Numbered from the stretch's first letter, positions 15,945-25,260 are shown. The stretch: 64,000 bases of DNA from Fibrobacteraceae bacterium (GCA_017631885.1 JAGBSH010000005.1:62001-126000), one strand, 5' to 3'. Translations and numbers: made by a program. The notes: a model not told the origin generated them from the letters alone.

Positions 15945-17219
15945 TTAACTCCTAGACATTTCTTGAAAAACTTCTTTTGCGGCACTAGCTATTTTTTCTA
16001 AAACACTTTCAGAATGTTCAGTAGATAAAAACGCTGCTTCATATTGAGATGGAGGCAAATAAATACCTCGCTTAAGCATCCCATGGAAAAATTTCGAAAA
16101 CTGCTTTGCATCAGATGCTAGTGCTGTTGCTGTATCCACCACAGGGACTTCTGAAAAGAACACCGTAAGCATAGAACCAACACGATTTATCTGTATTTTT
16201 ACCCCACAAGATTCAGCCGCTTCTTTTATGGCATTTTCTAGCCACTTTCCTTTTTCTTCTAGTAAAGCCCACGGATTTTGACTGAGTAAAACCTGCATTT
16301 GAGCAAGCCCAGCCGTAACAGCCATCGGGTTACCAGAAAGAGTTCCGGCCTGATACACACCACCAAGTGGGCTTACCATTTCCATAATTTCTTTACGCCC
16401 TGCATAAGCTGCAAGAGGCATACCGCCACCGACAATTTTACCAAGAGTAATCATGTCCGGTTTAATCCCAAAAAGTTCTGCGGCTCCACCACGAGAAACT
16501 CTAAAGCCAGTCATCACTTCATCAAAAATAAGTAGAGAACCATAATCATCACAAAGTTCACGCAAGCCTTCTAAAAAGCCTTTTTTAGGGGGAACAACGC
16601 CCATATTACCAGCGACTGGTTCTACAATAACGGCCGCAATTTCTTTACCCGATTGTTCAAAAATTGCTTTTACTTCTTCTAAATGGTTATAATCGGCAAC
16701 AAGTGTGTCTTTTGCCGTTCCAACAGTTACACCTAAAGAACTTGGAACACCATGCGTTAAAGCACCAGAACCTGCTTGAATTAAAAAAGAATCTCCATGC
16801 CCATGGTAACAGCCACGGAATTTCAAAATCTTTTCTCTTTTAGTAAAACCTCTTGCCACTCTTACTGCAGACATAGTAGCTTCTGTTCCTGAATTCACAA
16901 GGCGAAGCATATCCATAGAAGGGATACAAGAAAGTATAACTTGAGCTAATTCCACTTCTTTAGAAGTGCAAGCTCCAAAACTCAGACCATATTCCAATTG
17001 TTTTTCAAGAGAAGCGATAACATCTTTTTGAGAGTGTCCAAGAATCATTGGCCCAAATGAAAGAACCAAATCAATAAGTTCGTTACCTTCGCTATCATAA
17101 AGATAAGGGCCTTTCGCTTTTTCCATAAAGACAGGATTTCCACCCACAGAACCAAAAGCACGCACTGGAGAGTTTACTCCACCAGGCAAAAGAGTACAAG
17201 CTTTTTCCCACAAACTCAT
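15945..17219 (-). CDS. hemL: Glutamate-1-semialdehyde 2,1-aminomutase
   Basis: This PLP enzyme makes 5-aminolevulinate from glutamate-1-semialdehyde in the C5 pathway to haem and other tetrapyrroles. The 424 residues show the family landmarks: LLPGGVNSPVRAF near the N-terminus, VNSGTEATMSAVRVARG, FRGCYHGHGDS, FDEVMTGFRV, and the PLP lysine in TLGKIVGGGMPLAAY. The ATG at 17219 has GGAG upstream; the TTG at 17225 is less likely. It lies between an HTH protein gene (stop three bases before this ATG) and pmbA, all on one transcript. Other hem genes are not in this window. Confidence 0.97.
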   Translation of the reverse strand: MSLWEKACTLLPGGVNSPVRAFGSVGGNPVFMEKAKGPYLYDSEGNELIDLVLSFGPMILGHSQKDVIASLEKQLEYGLSFGACTSKEVELAQVILSCIPSMDMLRLVNSGTEATMSAVRVARGFTKREKILKFRGCYHGHGDSFLIQAGSGALTHGVPSSLGVTVGTAKDTLVADYNHLEEVKAIFEQSGKEIAAVIVEPVAGNMGVVPPKKGFLEGLRELCDDYGSLLIFDEVMTGFRVSRGGAAELFGIKPDMITLGKIVGGGMPLAAYAGRKEIMEMVSPLGGVYQAGTLSGNPMAVTAGLAQMQVLLSQNPWALLEEKGKWLENAIKEAAESCGVKIQINRVGSMLTVFFSEVPVVDTATALASDAKQFSKFFHGMLKRGIYLPPSQYEAAFLSTEHSESVLEKIASAAKEVFQEMSRS

Positions 17220-17221
17220 TA

Positions 17222-17455
17222 TCAACTTCTCCTGTATTTACGTTCAAGCATTTTCCAGAAATTAGCCGGGCTCCCAGTTAATGCTTCTAATGAAGCGGCT
17301 AATTCTTCTGTCAATGGTTCTTCACCACTCATAAAACGTTCAAGGTATTCTTTAGATTTACCAAGACGCCTTGCAAAATCTTCTTCTGTCATTTTCAAAA
17401 AACGAATGCTTTCTTTAAGTGTTTCTCCCGGAGGGAGGACTTTTTTGTTTGCCAT
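17222..17455 (-). CDS. HigA-type helix-turn-helix protein without a partner toxin
   Basis: A 77-residue protein with the HigA/XRE antitoxin pattern: VLPPGETLKESIRFLKMTEE, FARRLGKSKEYLERFMSG, and GSPANFWKMLERKYRR. Such proteins usually repress their own operon and neutralise a RelE/HigB toxin. Here no toxin gene is adjacent: metK lies upstream and hemL downstream with almost no gap. It may have become a regulator of hemL-pmbA, or be a remnant. ATG 17455 has a GAGG site. Confidence 0.82.
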   Translation of the reverse strand: MANKKVLPPGETLKESIRFLKMTEEDFARRLGKSKEYLERFMSGEEPLTEELAASLEALTGSPANFWKMLERKYRRS

Positions 17456-17508
17456 AAATACCTCAATCAAAATATAGCTTTTAGAAGATTTTTAATGTGT
17501 ACAAAAAG

Positions 17509-17547
17509 AAAAATCCTGCTAAAGCGGAAAACTTTAACAGGATTTTT
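17509..17547 (-). terminator. Intrinsic terminator of metK
   Basis: AAATCCTGCTAAAG pairs with CTTTAACAGGATTT (one mismatch), followed on the minus strand by T-rich sequence. It separates metK from the HTH-hemL-pmbA transcript. Confidence 0.85.
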
Positions 17548-17563
17548 CATTAACAAGTTTCAA

Positions 17564-18763
17564 TTATTTTTTAAGAGCAAAGGCTGCTTTTTTCAAAGCT
17601 TGTGCTTTATCAGTTTTTTCCCAAGTAAAACGTTTACCTGAACGACCAAAATGCCCAAGAGCAGCAGTTGCAATATAACCTGGCTTTTTCAAATCAAGCA
17701 TTTTTGAAAGGCCTGCTGAAGAAAGGTCAAAGAATTTAGGCAAAAGTGCTTCAATTTCTCTGTCCGTAATTTTACCAGTTCCAAAAGTATTAACTAAAAT
17801 AGAAACCGGTTTAGGTTCGCCAATAGCATAAGCTAATTGCACTTCACAACGACTAGCAATGCCTGCTGCCACAATATTTTTAGCTACATAACGAGCCGCA
17901 TAAGCACCAGAACGATCTACTTTAGAAGGGTCTTTTCCACTAAAAGCACCACCGCCATGACGCCCCATACCACCATAAGTATCTACGATAATTTTACGAC
18001 CAGTTAAACCACAATCACCATGTGGGCCACCAACAACAAACTTACCCGTTGGATTGATATAATACTTTGTCTTTTTTGTTAAAAGTTTTGCCGGAATAAC
18101 TTTTTTAACAAGTTTTTCAATCATTTCCTTTTGAATAAAGGCATGTGTCAACTTTTTACCTTTAAAGGTTTCTGCATGTTGTGTACTGATAACAACAGTA
18201 TCCACACAGACTGGCTTGTCATTTTCATCGTATTCAACAGTTACCTGGCTTTTAGCATCTGGGCGAAGCCAAGCAATTTTACCACTTTCACGAAGTTCTT
18301 GAATTTTTTCCATTAAGCGATGTGCTAAAGAAATAGGCAATGGCATTAATTCTTCGGTTTCGTCACAAGCATAACCAAACATCATACCTTGGTCACCAGC
18401 ACCTTGTTCTGCACCTGTTTTACCTTCGGCTGCTTTAGCATCTACACCTTGAGCAATGTCTGGGGATTGTTTATCAATTGAAACGAGAACCGCACAACTT
18501 TTGTAATCAAATCCCATTTCAGAATCAGTATAACCGATGTTTTTTATAGTTTCTCGTGCTATTGCAGAATAGTCTAAATTAGCTTTCGTTGTAATTTCAC
18601 CAGAAAGCACTACAAGACCTGTGGTCACAAGCGTTTCGCAAGCAACACGGCTAGAAGGATCTTTAGCTAAGCAGGCGTCAAGAATGGAATCAGAAATTTG
18701 GTCAGCAACCTTATCTGGATGACCTTTGGAAACAGATTCTGAACTGAAAAGATAGTGAGCCAT
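17564..18763 (-). CDS. metK: S-adenosylmethionine synthetase
   Basis: It forms S-adenosylmethionine from methionine and ATP, supplying methyl groups for the whole cell. The 399 residues carry the conserved [19 protein letters not shown] start, [15 protein letters not shown], the [20 protein letters not shown] block, and the P-loop-like [19 protein letters not shown] 18763 has AGG at the right distance; an in-frame start at 18817 would add an unneeded extension. No SAM riboswitch was visible upstream. The 278 bases from 18764 to 19041 are AT-rich and hold only promoter-type sequence. Confidence 0.98.
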   Translation of the reverse strand: MAHYLFSSESVSKGHPDKVADQISDSILDACLAKDPSSRVACETLVTTGLVVLSGEITTKANLDYSAIARETIKNIGYTDSEMGFDYKSCAVLVSIDKQSPDIAQGVDAKAAEGKTGAEQGAGDQGMMFGYACDETEELMPLPISLAHRLMEKIQELRESGKIAWLRPDAKSQVTVEYDENDKPVCVDTVVISTQHAETFKGKKLTHAFIQKEMIEKLVKKVIPAKLLTKKTKYYINPTGKFVVGGPHGDCGLTGRKIIVDTYGGMGRHGGGAFSGKDPSKVDRSGAYAARYVAKNIVAAGIASRCEVQLAYAIGEPKPVSILVNTFGTGKITDREIEALLPKFFDLSSAGLSKMLDLKKPGYIATAALGHFGRSGKRFTWEKTDKAQALKKAAFALKK

Positions 18764-19041
18764 AAAACCTCGTTTTAATTTATGCGCAAATTTAGAAAAA
18801 CGCATAAAGCATGGCAAGTGAAAAAGGAAAAGATTTTATTTGAGAAACCTTAAAATGCTTTTTTTCGCTTAAATTTTAAGATTTCCAAAATTTTATTAAA
18901 AATCAAAAAGACTCTCTTAAATACAGAAAACCAAAAAAAAATAAAAAATAGGTTTCTAAAAGCAACATATTATATATATTGATTTGAAAGTAAATTTTAA
19001 AAATCCAACTTCAACGGTGTTAAAACATCAAAAAGGTTATT

Positions 19042-19566
19042 ATGACAACTTTCGCAGAAGCGCTCCAAATAGCAACAGAAATCCATGCTGGTCAACAAGA
19101 TAAAGCTGGTGGTCCATATATTGAATTCATGAAACATGTTGCTTCTAAATTAAAAGAGGCCGGGGAACCAGAAGAAGTTCAGGTTGTTGCTCTCTTGCAA
19201 GATACTATTACCGATTCTACTGGCAAAACTAAAGATGACCTTTTAAATTTAGGCGTTTCTCCAGAAATTGTAGACCTGATAGTGCTTTTAACCCATCACA
19301 AGAACCAACCTTATATTGACGAATACAGTTGCAAATTAATGGCTGAAGGTATTCCTGCCGAAGAAGCCACCTACGAAGCTCGTGAAAAAGAATTTTTGCT
19401 CTTTATTGATACATTAAAAGCAAATCCTATCGCTGTTAAGGTAAAGGCGGCCCTTCTTTCGCTTCTTATGGAAGAAAAATACATCTTAAGAAACGAACGG
19501 CGGGAATTAAAAACCAAATTCAGGTTGCATAAATACCAATCAGCTATAGAAGCATTAAAAAATTAA
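19042..19566 (+). CDS. Degenerate HD-domain protein related to the RelA/SpoT/MESH hydrolase fold
   Basis: A 174-residue all-helical protein whose first 60 residues align with the HD hydrolase of (p)ppGpp enzymes: EIHAGQQDKAGGPYI, then VVALLQDTITDS. The metal-binding set H...H...HD...ED is mostly lost. H15 remains, the second His is replaced (YIEFMKH), HD has become Q53-D54, and ED has become T57-D58. Mn-dependent phosphohydrolase activity is therefore unlikely, and a binding or sensing role is possible. The gene has its own terminator at 19569 and precedes serC. The ATG follows AAAGGTTATT, a usable ribosome binding site. Confidence 0.7.
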   Translation: MTTFAEALQIATEIHAGQQDKAGGPYIEFMKHVASKLKEAGEPEEVQVVALLQDTITDSTGKTKDDLLNLGVSPEIVDLIVLLTHHKNQPYIDEYSCKLMAEGIPAEEATYEAREKEFLLFIDTLKANPIAVKVKAALLSLLMEEKYILRNERRELKTKFRLHKYQSAIEALKN

Positions 19567-19568
19567 GC

Positions 19569-19598
19569 AAAAAGTCCCACTATCGGGACTTTTTCTTT
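19569..19598 (+). terminator. Intrinsic terminator after the HD-like gene
   Basis: AAAAAGTCCC / GGGACTTTTT stem, loop of six, T-rich tail. Confidence 0.88.
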
Positions 19599-19690
19599 TT
19601 AGAATAATTGCTAATTTTAACCCATATTTAAAAATCATCGGAAGACGCCCGAAAACGCCATCCATAAAGTCTTAAAATTAAGGAAAAATT

Positions 19691-20794
19691 ATGACACAAA
19701 CCGTATACAATTTCAGCGCAGGCCCTTCGGTTCTCCCTAAAAAGGCCACACAAGAAGCTGCTGCAGCCATTATGGACTTTGCCGGCACAGGTATTGGCAT
19801 TTTAGAAATGAGCCATCGTTCCAAACCGATTGAAAACATGGTTGCAGAAACAGAATCTATGTTGCGTGAACTCATGGGCATTTCAGATAATTACGATATC
19901 GTATTCCTTGGTGGCGGTGCATCTCTCCAGTTCTGCATGGTTCCAATGAACATTTTAGATGAAAAAGCTCATGCTGACTACACAGATACAGGTGTTTGGG
20001 CTGCAAAAGCAATTAAAGAAGCAAAACGTTTTGGTACAGTAAATGTTGTTTCTTCTTCTAAAGCTGATGTTTACAACCACATTCCAAAAGATTTCAAACA
20101 AACTGAAGGTGCTGCTTACTTGCATGTAACTAGTAACAACACTATTTACGGGACTCAATGGAAAAATTTCCCAGAAGCAGCAACTTACCTTGTAGCTGAC
20201 ATGAGTTCTGACATTCTCAGCAGAAAAATTGACGTTTCTAAATTTGGTCTTATCTACGCTGGCGCTCAAAAGAATATGAGCTGTGCTGGTGTTACTTTGG
20301 CTATTATCCGTAAAGATATTTTGGGTAAAGTGGAACGCTCTATTCCGACTATGTTGGATTATGCTACTCATATTCCTGAACACAGCATGTTCAACACACC
20401 TCCTGTGTTCCCAATTTATGTTATGAACCGCACGCTTTCTTGGTTGAAAGAAAATGGTGGTGTTGAAGCAATGGAAGCACTCAACAATAAAAAGAGCGGA
20501 ATCCTTTATGACGCTATCGACAATTCTAAACTCTTTGTTGGTACTGCAGCAAAAGAAGACCGTTCCACAATGAACGTTCCATTTATTTTCAATAAAGATG
20601 TTGTGGCTCAGGAAAAAGCTGATGAACTCCAAAAAGAATTCCTTGCTTTTACTAAAGAACGCGGTTTAGAACAACTCAAAGGCCATCGTTCTGTTGGTGG
20701 CTTCCGTGCAAGTATCTATAACGCAATGCCTTTGGCAGGTGTTGAAGCTCTTGTTTCTGCGATGGATGCCTTTGAAAAGAAAGTTCTTGGTTGA
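19691..20794 (+). CDS. serC: Phosphoserine aminotransferase
   Basis: It transfers an amino group from glutamate to 3-phosphohydroxypyruvate in serine synthesis, and acts likewise in pyridoxal phosphate synthesis. The 367 residues show VYNFSAGPSVLPKKA at the start, ILEMSHRSKPIENM, FLGGGASLQFCMVPMN, and the PLP lysine in YAGAQKNMSCAGVTL, then GHRSVGGFRASIYNA near the C-terminus. The ATG follows AAGGAAAAATT. Terminators on both sides indicate a single-gene transcript. serA and serB are not in this window. Confidence 0.98.
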   Translation: MTQTVYNFSAGPSVLPKKATQEAAAAIMDFAGTGIGILEMSHRSKPIENMVAETESMLRELMGISDNYDIVFLGGGASLQFCMVPMNILDEKAHADYTDTGVWAAKAIKEAKRFGTVNVVSSSKADVYNHIPKDFKQTEGAAYLHVTSNNTIYGTQWKNFPEAATYLVADMSSDILSRKIDVSKFGLIYAGAQKNMSCAGVTLAIIRKDILGKVERSIPTMLDYATHIPEHSMFNTPPVFPIYVMNRTLSWLKENGGVEAMEALNNKKSGILYDAIDNSKLFVGTAAKEDRSTMNVPFIFNKDVVAQEKADELQKEFLAFTKERGLEQLKGHRSVGGFRASIYNAMPLAGVEALVSAMDAFEKKVLG

Positions 20795-20815
20795 TTCTTG
20801 AACTTTAATTGTTAG

Positions 20816-20843
20816 ACGCTGCACTCCGTGCAGCGTTTTTTTG
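20816..20843 (+). terminator. Intrinsic terminator of serC
   Basis: Perfect ACGCTGCAC / GTGCAGCGT stem with loop TCC and a run of seven T. Confidence 0.92.
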
Positions 20844-20867
20844 TATAAACTCTTGATACTTACAAAA

Positions 20868-20897
20868 AAAACTTGTGACCATCTAGCCACAAGTTTT
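20868..20897 (-). terminator. Intrinsic terminator of the FadL-like gene
   Basis: AAAACTTGTG / CACAAGTTTT stem. On the minus strand it is followed by eight T. Confidence 0.88.
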
Positions 20898-20919
20898 GGG
20901 GATTTTTAAGGAAGGAATT

Positions 20920-22272
20920 CTAGAATTCGAAATTCAAGCCAACAGCAATGTTTTGACTTGTACGATCATATTCGGTCGGAAGTTTTGTCAAAGCATCAAC
21001 CTTATTCCATTCGTCATAAATTGTAATCATATAACCAAGTTGAACACTGAGCCAGTTGGTGCACTTGAAAGCAAAACCACCACCAAAGCTCCAGGAATCA
21101 AGATTGAAACTCATATCTTCAATGTATTCATCAGTAAGACCGTAGAATGTTTTTTGAACACCAGCAGAAACAGTAAGCCAAGTTAAAGGATCAACTTCTA
21201 CACCAAAAACAGCTTCATGTTCGTTATGGTCAAGTTTGTCATCTTTATCGCCAGAGTAATTGGCCAATTTATCAAAGTAATGGTGGTAACCTGCAGAAGT
21301 ACGAAGCCATGGGAACCAAGCGTAGTTTACACCAACAGAAAGGAAGCCAGGCATATCGTTATCACTTTTCTTACCATCAAGGAACTGAGGCAAAGCTTTT
21401 CCAACTGCATCAGCAATTTTCTTTGTATCATTTTCAACTTCAAGATAAGTATTGTGTTCATACTTAACAGAAGCATCAAGATTTTTATAGCGGAAATGCA
21501 CACCAACAATAGGAGTAATACCAAAGCCACTCTGGTCCACATCAAGAAGTTCTTGGTTAAGCGTTGCAGAAAGAGTCTTTTTAATGCCGGCTTTTACTTC
21601 ATCAGCTAAAGGAGTTTTAGAAACCGCACCTTCTAAAGCTTCCGTTGATTCCATTTCACCTTTATAATTGTTAGTTGCATAATTGAAACGAGCACCAAGA
21701 GAAACAGAGAACATATCATTGATTTTATAAGCTCCACCAAGAGTAAAACCAAAGATATACTGAGTTCCTTCAAAAGACGCATTATACAAATCCATTGCAG
21801 AAAGATCTGCTGCTTTCATAAGAGCGCCAAGTTGTTCATTTTGACTAAGACTTGCACCAAGAATTTGGCTAAGCATAGCATCAATCATTGGGAGGCCGTC
21901 ATCAAATTTTGCACTACCGCCACCGCCAACAATCATAAAACCACCATAAACGTTCCAATCACCGTGGTGCCAATCAATGAAAAAACTTGGCATTGCAGGA
22001 ACAAATGATTCTCCTTCGTATTCACCAAGGCCTTTTGCCGTCACAGTTCTTGTTTGCAAAATGGTCTGGTTATGCAAAGCAATATGAAAACCTTGTGAAC
22101 CAAAAGCCAAACCGGCTGGGTTGTAATAAGCCGCATGGGCACCGGTTGCCGCATCTTGTGCAAAATTGCGAACAAAATCAACAGATTGGTTTGTATTGTG
22201 CATCAAGCCACCAGCAAAAGAGGCTGAAGCTAAAGAAAGGAGTAAGGCTCCTTGCTTAACGAATTTACGCAT
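20920..22272 (-). CDS. FadL/OmpP1/TodX-family outer-membrane transporter
   Basis: A 450-residue outer-membrane barrel of the family that takes up long-chain fatty acids and other hydrophobic compounds. It has a signal peptide (to about residue 20, SLASASFAG), then the characteristic hatch region NQSVDFVRNFAQDAATGAHA followed by AYYNPAGLAFG, then barrel strands and a terminal VGLNFEF. The true ligand is unknown. The ATG at 22272 has GAGG upstream. It is divergent from a SIMPL lipoprotein gene, and a perfect TetR-type palindrome lies between them at 22369-22390. Confidence 0.9.
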   Translation of the reverse strand: MRKFVKQGALLLSLASASFAGGLMHNTNQSVDFVRNFAQDAATGAHAAYYNPAGLAFGSQGFHIALHNQTILQTRTVTAKGLGEYEGESFVPAMPSFFIDWHHGDWNVYGGFMIVGGGGSAKFDDGLPMIDAMLSQILGASLSQNEQLGALMKAADLSAMDLYNASFEGTQYIFGFTLGGAYKINDMFSVSLGARFNYATNNYKGEMESTEALEGAVSKTPLADEVKAGIKKTLSATLNQELLDVDQSGFGITPIVGVHFRYKNLDASVKYEHNTYLEVENDTKKIADAVGKALPQFLDGKKSDNDMPGFLSVGVNYAWFPWLRTSAGYHHYFDKLANYSGDKDDKLDHNEHEAVFGVEVDPLTWLTVSAGVQKTFYGLTDEYIEDMSFNLDSWSFGGGFAFKCTNWLSVQLGYMITIYDEWNKVDALTKLPTEYDRTSQNIAVGLNFEF

Positions 22273-22368
22273 AAATTCCTCGTTTCTAAAAATTTACCCA
22301 CAAATTTAGAAAGGCTAGTCATTTTTCCTAGTCTCTAAACAATGATATTCTTACATTAAGCTCTAACT

Positions 22369-22390
22369 ATTAAATGAACATTCATTTAAT
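22369..22390. promoter_or_regulatory. TetR-family-type operator palindrome
   Basis: Two perfect 10-bp arms ATTAAATGAA and TTCATTTAAT are separated by two bases. The core AATGAACATTCATT resembles TetR/FadR-type operators such as the B. subtilis FadR consensus (recalled, not searched). It sits about 97 bases before the FadL-like ATG and 122 bases before the SIMPL ATG, where one regulator could act on both. Confidence 0.55.
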
Positions 22391-22511
22391 AATTTCGAAA
22401 CTTCATCTTTTAAAGGTATTTCGATTACAAAACTCTCTGTTTTCCAAAGAGAATTTTCTTTTTCTCTTTTTATACAAGTCATCTTTTACTATTCTTATTG
22501 CTGAGGTTATT

Positions 22512-23219
22512 ATGAAAAAATCTTTTATCCTTTTTGCTCTTTTCTCGTTACTTTTAACGGCTTGCGGAACAGATTCAGAAGTTCCAAAAACAATCAAAGT
22601 TTCTGGTTCGCACAAAGAAACTATTACGCCTGATTTGTATAAATGTCACCTTTTTATTAAACAAAATGCAGTTGAAAAAGAAACCGCTATAAAAAATCTT
22701 GAACAAACAAGAACTGAACTTTACCAAATTGTAAAAAACGCAAAACTCCCCGATTCTTTAATTAAAGCCAATTCCATTTCTGTAAGAAAACAACAAAAAT
22801 GGGAAAACGGCGTATCTCAAGATATTGGATTTATTGCAGAACAATCTTTTGTAATTTCAATCTCTGAAAAGCAAAAAACTTCTGATTTTATAAAAGCCTT
22901 TGCTTCATTAAACGATATTGAATTGCGCTACATTGAACCATTGCTTTCTAATCCAGAAAAAACAAAAAATGAAATATCGGCAAAGGCTCTTGATTTAGCT
23001 ATGAAAAAAGCTGAATCTTTAGCAGAATCCATAAATGCAAAAATAGGAAAGCCTATTCAAATTTCAGAAGAAAATTTTCAAGAACCTCGTTTTCATTCTT
23101 TTTCTTTAGCCAAAAATAGCGTTACCGCTTATGGTAGAGAGCAAAGTCTAGGCGATGATTTTTCAACTTCTATCGAAATGGAATCCACAATCTTTTTAAC
23201 CGTTGAACTAAAGTTCTAA
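22512..23219 (+). CDS. SIMPL-domain (DUF541) lipoprotein
   Basis: A 235-residue protein with a lipoprotein signal ending LLTACG (Cys at about 18), followed by the SIMPL pattern: TIKVSGSHKETITPDLYKCH, then EKETAIKNLEQTRTELYQIV, and LAMKKAESLAESINAKIGKP. SIMPL proteins form periplasmic or surface oligomers of poorly known function, and some protect against oxidative stress. ATG 22512 has GAGG ten bases upstream, so the in-frame start at 22374 is rejected. A bidirectional terminator follows. Confidence 0.85.
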   Translation: MKKSFILFALFSLLLTACGTDSEVPKTIKVSGSHKETITPDLYKCHLFIKQNAVEKETAIKNLEQTRTELYQIVKNAKLPDSLIKANSISVRKQQKWENGVSQDIGFIAEQSFVISISEKQKTSDFIKAFASLNDIELRYIEPLLSNPEKTKNEISAKALDLAMKKAESLAESINAKIGKPIQISEENFQEPRFHSFSLAKNSVTAYGREQSLGDDFSTSIEMESTIFLTVELKF

Positions 23220-23262
23220 TTTTTTCACCCTAAGAACTTAGTGTGAAAAAATTTCCCTTTTT

Positions 23263-23298
23263 AAAAATCCCCGAAGGCGAAAGCCTTCGGGGATTTTT
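23263..23298. terminator. Bidirectional terminator between the SIMPL gene and ppa
   Basis: Perfect 16-bp stem AAAAATCCCCGAAGGC with GAAA loop and T-runs on either strand. Confidence 0.95.
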
Positions 23299-23322
23299 AA
23301 AATACATTTTATTCAAATTCAA

Positions 23323-23922
23323 TCACATCAAAAGCGAGCAAGCGCCGTTCGATGAATTTTCATAAGTTTCTGGTTCTTGATAACAAGTTTCCGGAATTTG
23401 AACCTGACGCTGGAAAAAGGCTTTATGGGCAGCAATTACTTTTTCTCTTGCAGATTCTGCATCTTGCCAATCGCCAATTTCCACATTTTTCCCTTCTAAT
23501 TCTTTATAATACTGGAAAAAGTTTCTTGTAATTTTCAAGAACATCGGGTCCACATCTTGAATATCGCGAATCGGACGCGGCGTATAAGCAGGCACTCCTA
23601 AAAGTTTATAATCTTTTTTACCGCCATCGCTCATATCTAAAACGCCAACCACCCGGCAAGTCACAACCGTACCAGTATTCAAAGTCGCTGAATCATAAAT
23701 CAGCATATCGATAGCATCGCCGTCATCGGCAAGCGTACTTGGCACAAAACCATAACTACAAGGATAATTCATTGACGAAAGCAAACAACGATCCAAGCGA
23801 AAAACGTGAAGGTGTTCATCGTATTCATACTTAACATTTGTATCCTTTCCGATTTCAACCACACAATCTACTTCATACGGGTACTTTGGACCAATCGGAA
23901 GATTTAAATAATTGATAGCCAT
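23323..23922 (-). CDS. ppa: Soluble inorganic pyrophosphatase, family I
   Basis: It hydrolyses pyrophosphate and so drives biosynthetic reactions. The 199 residues carry the family I pattern: KYEYDEHLHVFRLDR, NYPCSYGFVPSTLADDGDAI and the signature DGDAIDMLI. All three metal-binding Asp are kept; the usual Pro after the second Asp is Ala. ATG 23922 has a perfect AAGGAG site. It starts 18 bases after the stop of the Omp85-like gene, so the two are probably co-transcribed. It ends at a bidirectional terminator. Confidence 0.95.
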   Translation of the reverse strand: MAINYLNLPIGPKYPYEVDCVVEIGKDTNVKYEYDEHLHVFRLDRCLLSSMNYPCSYGFVPSTLADDGDAIDMLIYDSATLNTGTVVTCRVVGVLDMSDGGKKDYKLLGVPAYTPRPIRDIQDVDPMFLKITRNFFQYYKELEGKNVEIGDWQDAESAREKVIAAHKAFFQRQVQIPETCYQEPETYENSSNGACSLLM

Positions 23923-23940
23923 AACATCTCCTTTATGCCA

Positions 23941-25200
23941 CTAACGAGAACGCCAACGCTGTGACACATTCTTTTCATACAAACCTACAAAAAATTTTGC
24001 CTCTTTGGTGTCAGGACTATACCCAACTTCTATGCGTAAGCGTTCTAAAGCAGGAATCAGCAAGTGAATTCCGCCATAAATTGCGCCAGCAAAATTTTCT
24101 TTTTCGGGCGAGCCATCGTTCCACAAAATAGAACCATCAAGCCCAGCGACTAATTGCACGCCATAAAAGAAATGAAAACCACCTAAATTAACAGGTCTTC
24201 TTTCAAGCAATACAAACCTTTCTTCAAAATTCAAGATAACTTCACTCTCACCATGCCGCAAAGAATCCGCTTCATAACCACGAAAAGAATTTGCACCACC
24301 ATGATGGAATCTATCAAAAAAAGCCACTTCGCCAGGGCGATACCTAAACAAAATCGACGCACCACTTATAAAGCGATTCAGAGTAAAATAACCACGTAAA
24401 TCAATTAAATATTCCACATAATCATCTGGAGAATCAAGCCAACCGCCTACTTTAGTAATAAGCATTTCTTCATAAATCCCCTTACGAGAATCTAGTGGCG
24501 AATCACGAGTATCAATAGCAAAACCAGCCCCGATTTCAGGAACATGCCCAAAAGGTTCAACATAACGATACGCAAGGGCAAGCAACAAAGCATAAGGCTT
24601 TTGAAAATGCCATTCCAAATCAAGATCCGAAAGCCACGATTCTGCTTGATAATTTCTGAGTTCATCATAGCTATCCGTTCTCAAAAATTCAAGATTCCAC
24701 GAAAGCGGAAGTCCAAAAAGCCATGGCGAAGAAAGATAAATTGCATATTCATTTGCATCAAACCAAGGCGAAACAGATGTTCTATACTGCGTTTCCACAC
24801 GAATATCGTCGCCAGCCAAATTCAAATAAGCAAGAGCCGCTCCAAGCATCCAGCCATCTTGATCGGTTTTCTTACCAGCAGGAGCAGGAATCAACGGAAA
24901 AATTTCTGTAAACTGAAAAGTCAGATTCTGGAGATTCCCATTTTTTTCACACGAAAGTTCAATATTTGAAAAAATATCCAAACTCTCTAAACGCCTGGCA
25001 TCTGCTTCAAACAAAGAATCCGAATAAAGTGCCCCGCTTTTTAATTGCAATTCGCGTAACACCACTTGTTCTTTTGTAAAGCGTAACCCCTTCAATTCGA
25101 CATTACCAATATTTACGCCATCAGAACAGCCCACACCCTTGTAGGCAAACGAAAAGCCAACAAGCAAAAACAAAAGTGCAGACAAGCGTTTCAAAAACAT
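23941..25200 (-). CDS. Omp85-superfamily outer-membrane protein with one POTRA domain
   Basis: This 419-residue protein has a signal peptide (LLFLLVGFSFAYKG), a single POTRA-like domain (GNVELKGLRFTKEQVVLREL to about residue 105), and then a 16-strand-type barrel containing the superfamily loop motif NSFRGYEADS. One POTRA and the short length separate it from BamA (five POTRA) and TamA (three). Roles in protein or lipid insertion are possible. ATG 25200 is preferred over TTG 25203. It lies upstream of ppa. Between it and nif3 is an unusual hairpin-rich segment (25261-25371). Confidence 0.85.
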   Translation of the reverse strand: MFLKRLSALLFLLVGFSFAYKGVGCSDGVNIGNVELKGLRFTKEQVVLRELQLKSGALYSDSLFEADARRLESLDIFSNIELSCEKNGNLQNLTFQFTEIFPLIPAPAGKKTDQDGWMLGAALAYLNLAGDDIRVETQYRTSVSPWFDANEYAIYLSSPWLFGLPLSWNLEFLRTDSYDELRNYQAESWLSDLDLEWHFQKPYALLLALAYRYVEPFGHVPEIGAGFAIDTRDSPLDSRKGIYEEMLITKVGGWLDSPDDYVEYLIDLRGYFTLNRFISGASILFRYRPGEVAFFDRFHHGGANSFRGYEADSLRHGESEVILNFEERFVLLERRPVNLGGFHFFYGVQLVAGLDGSILWNDGSPEKENFAGAIYGGIHLLIPALERLRIEVGYSPDTKEAKFFVGLYEKNVSQRWRSR

Positions 25201-25260
25201 CAAAACAAATTTAGATAATTTTTCTTAACAAAAAGTTCATTTAAAAAGTATTTCATAGCG

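Noticed and set aside
18764-19041. SAM riboswitch upstream of metK
   Set aside because: The sequence is AT-rich, and I could not find the conserved helices or a terminator/antiterminator pair.
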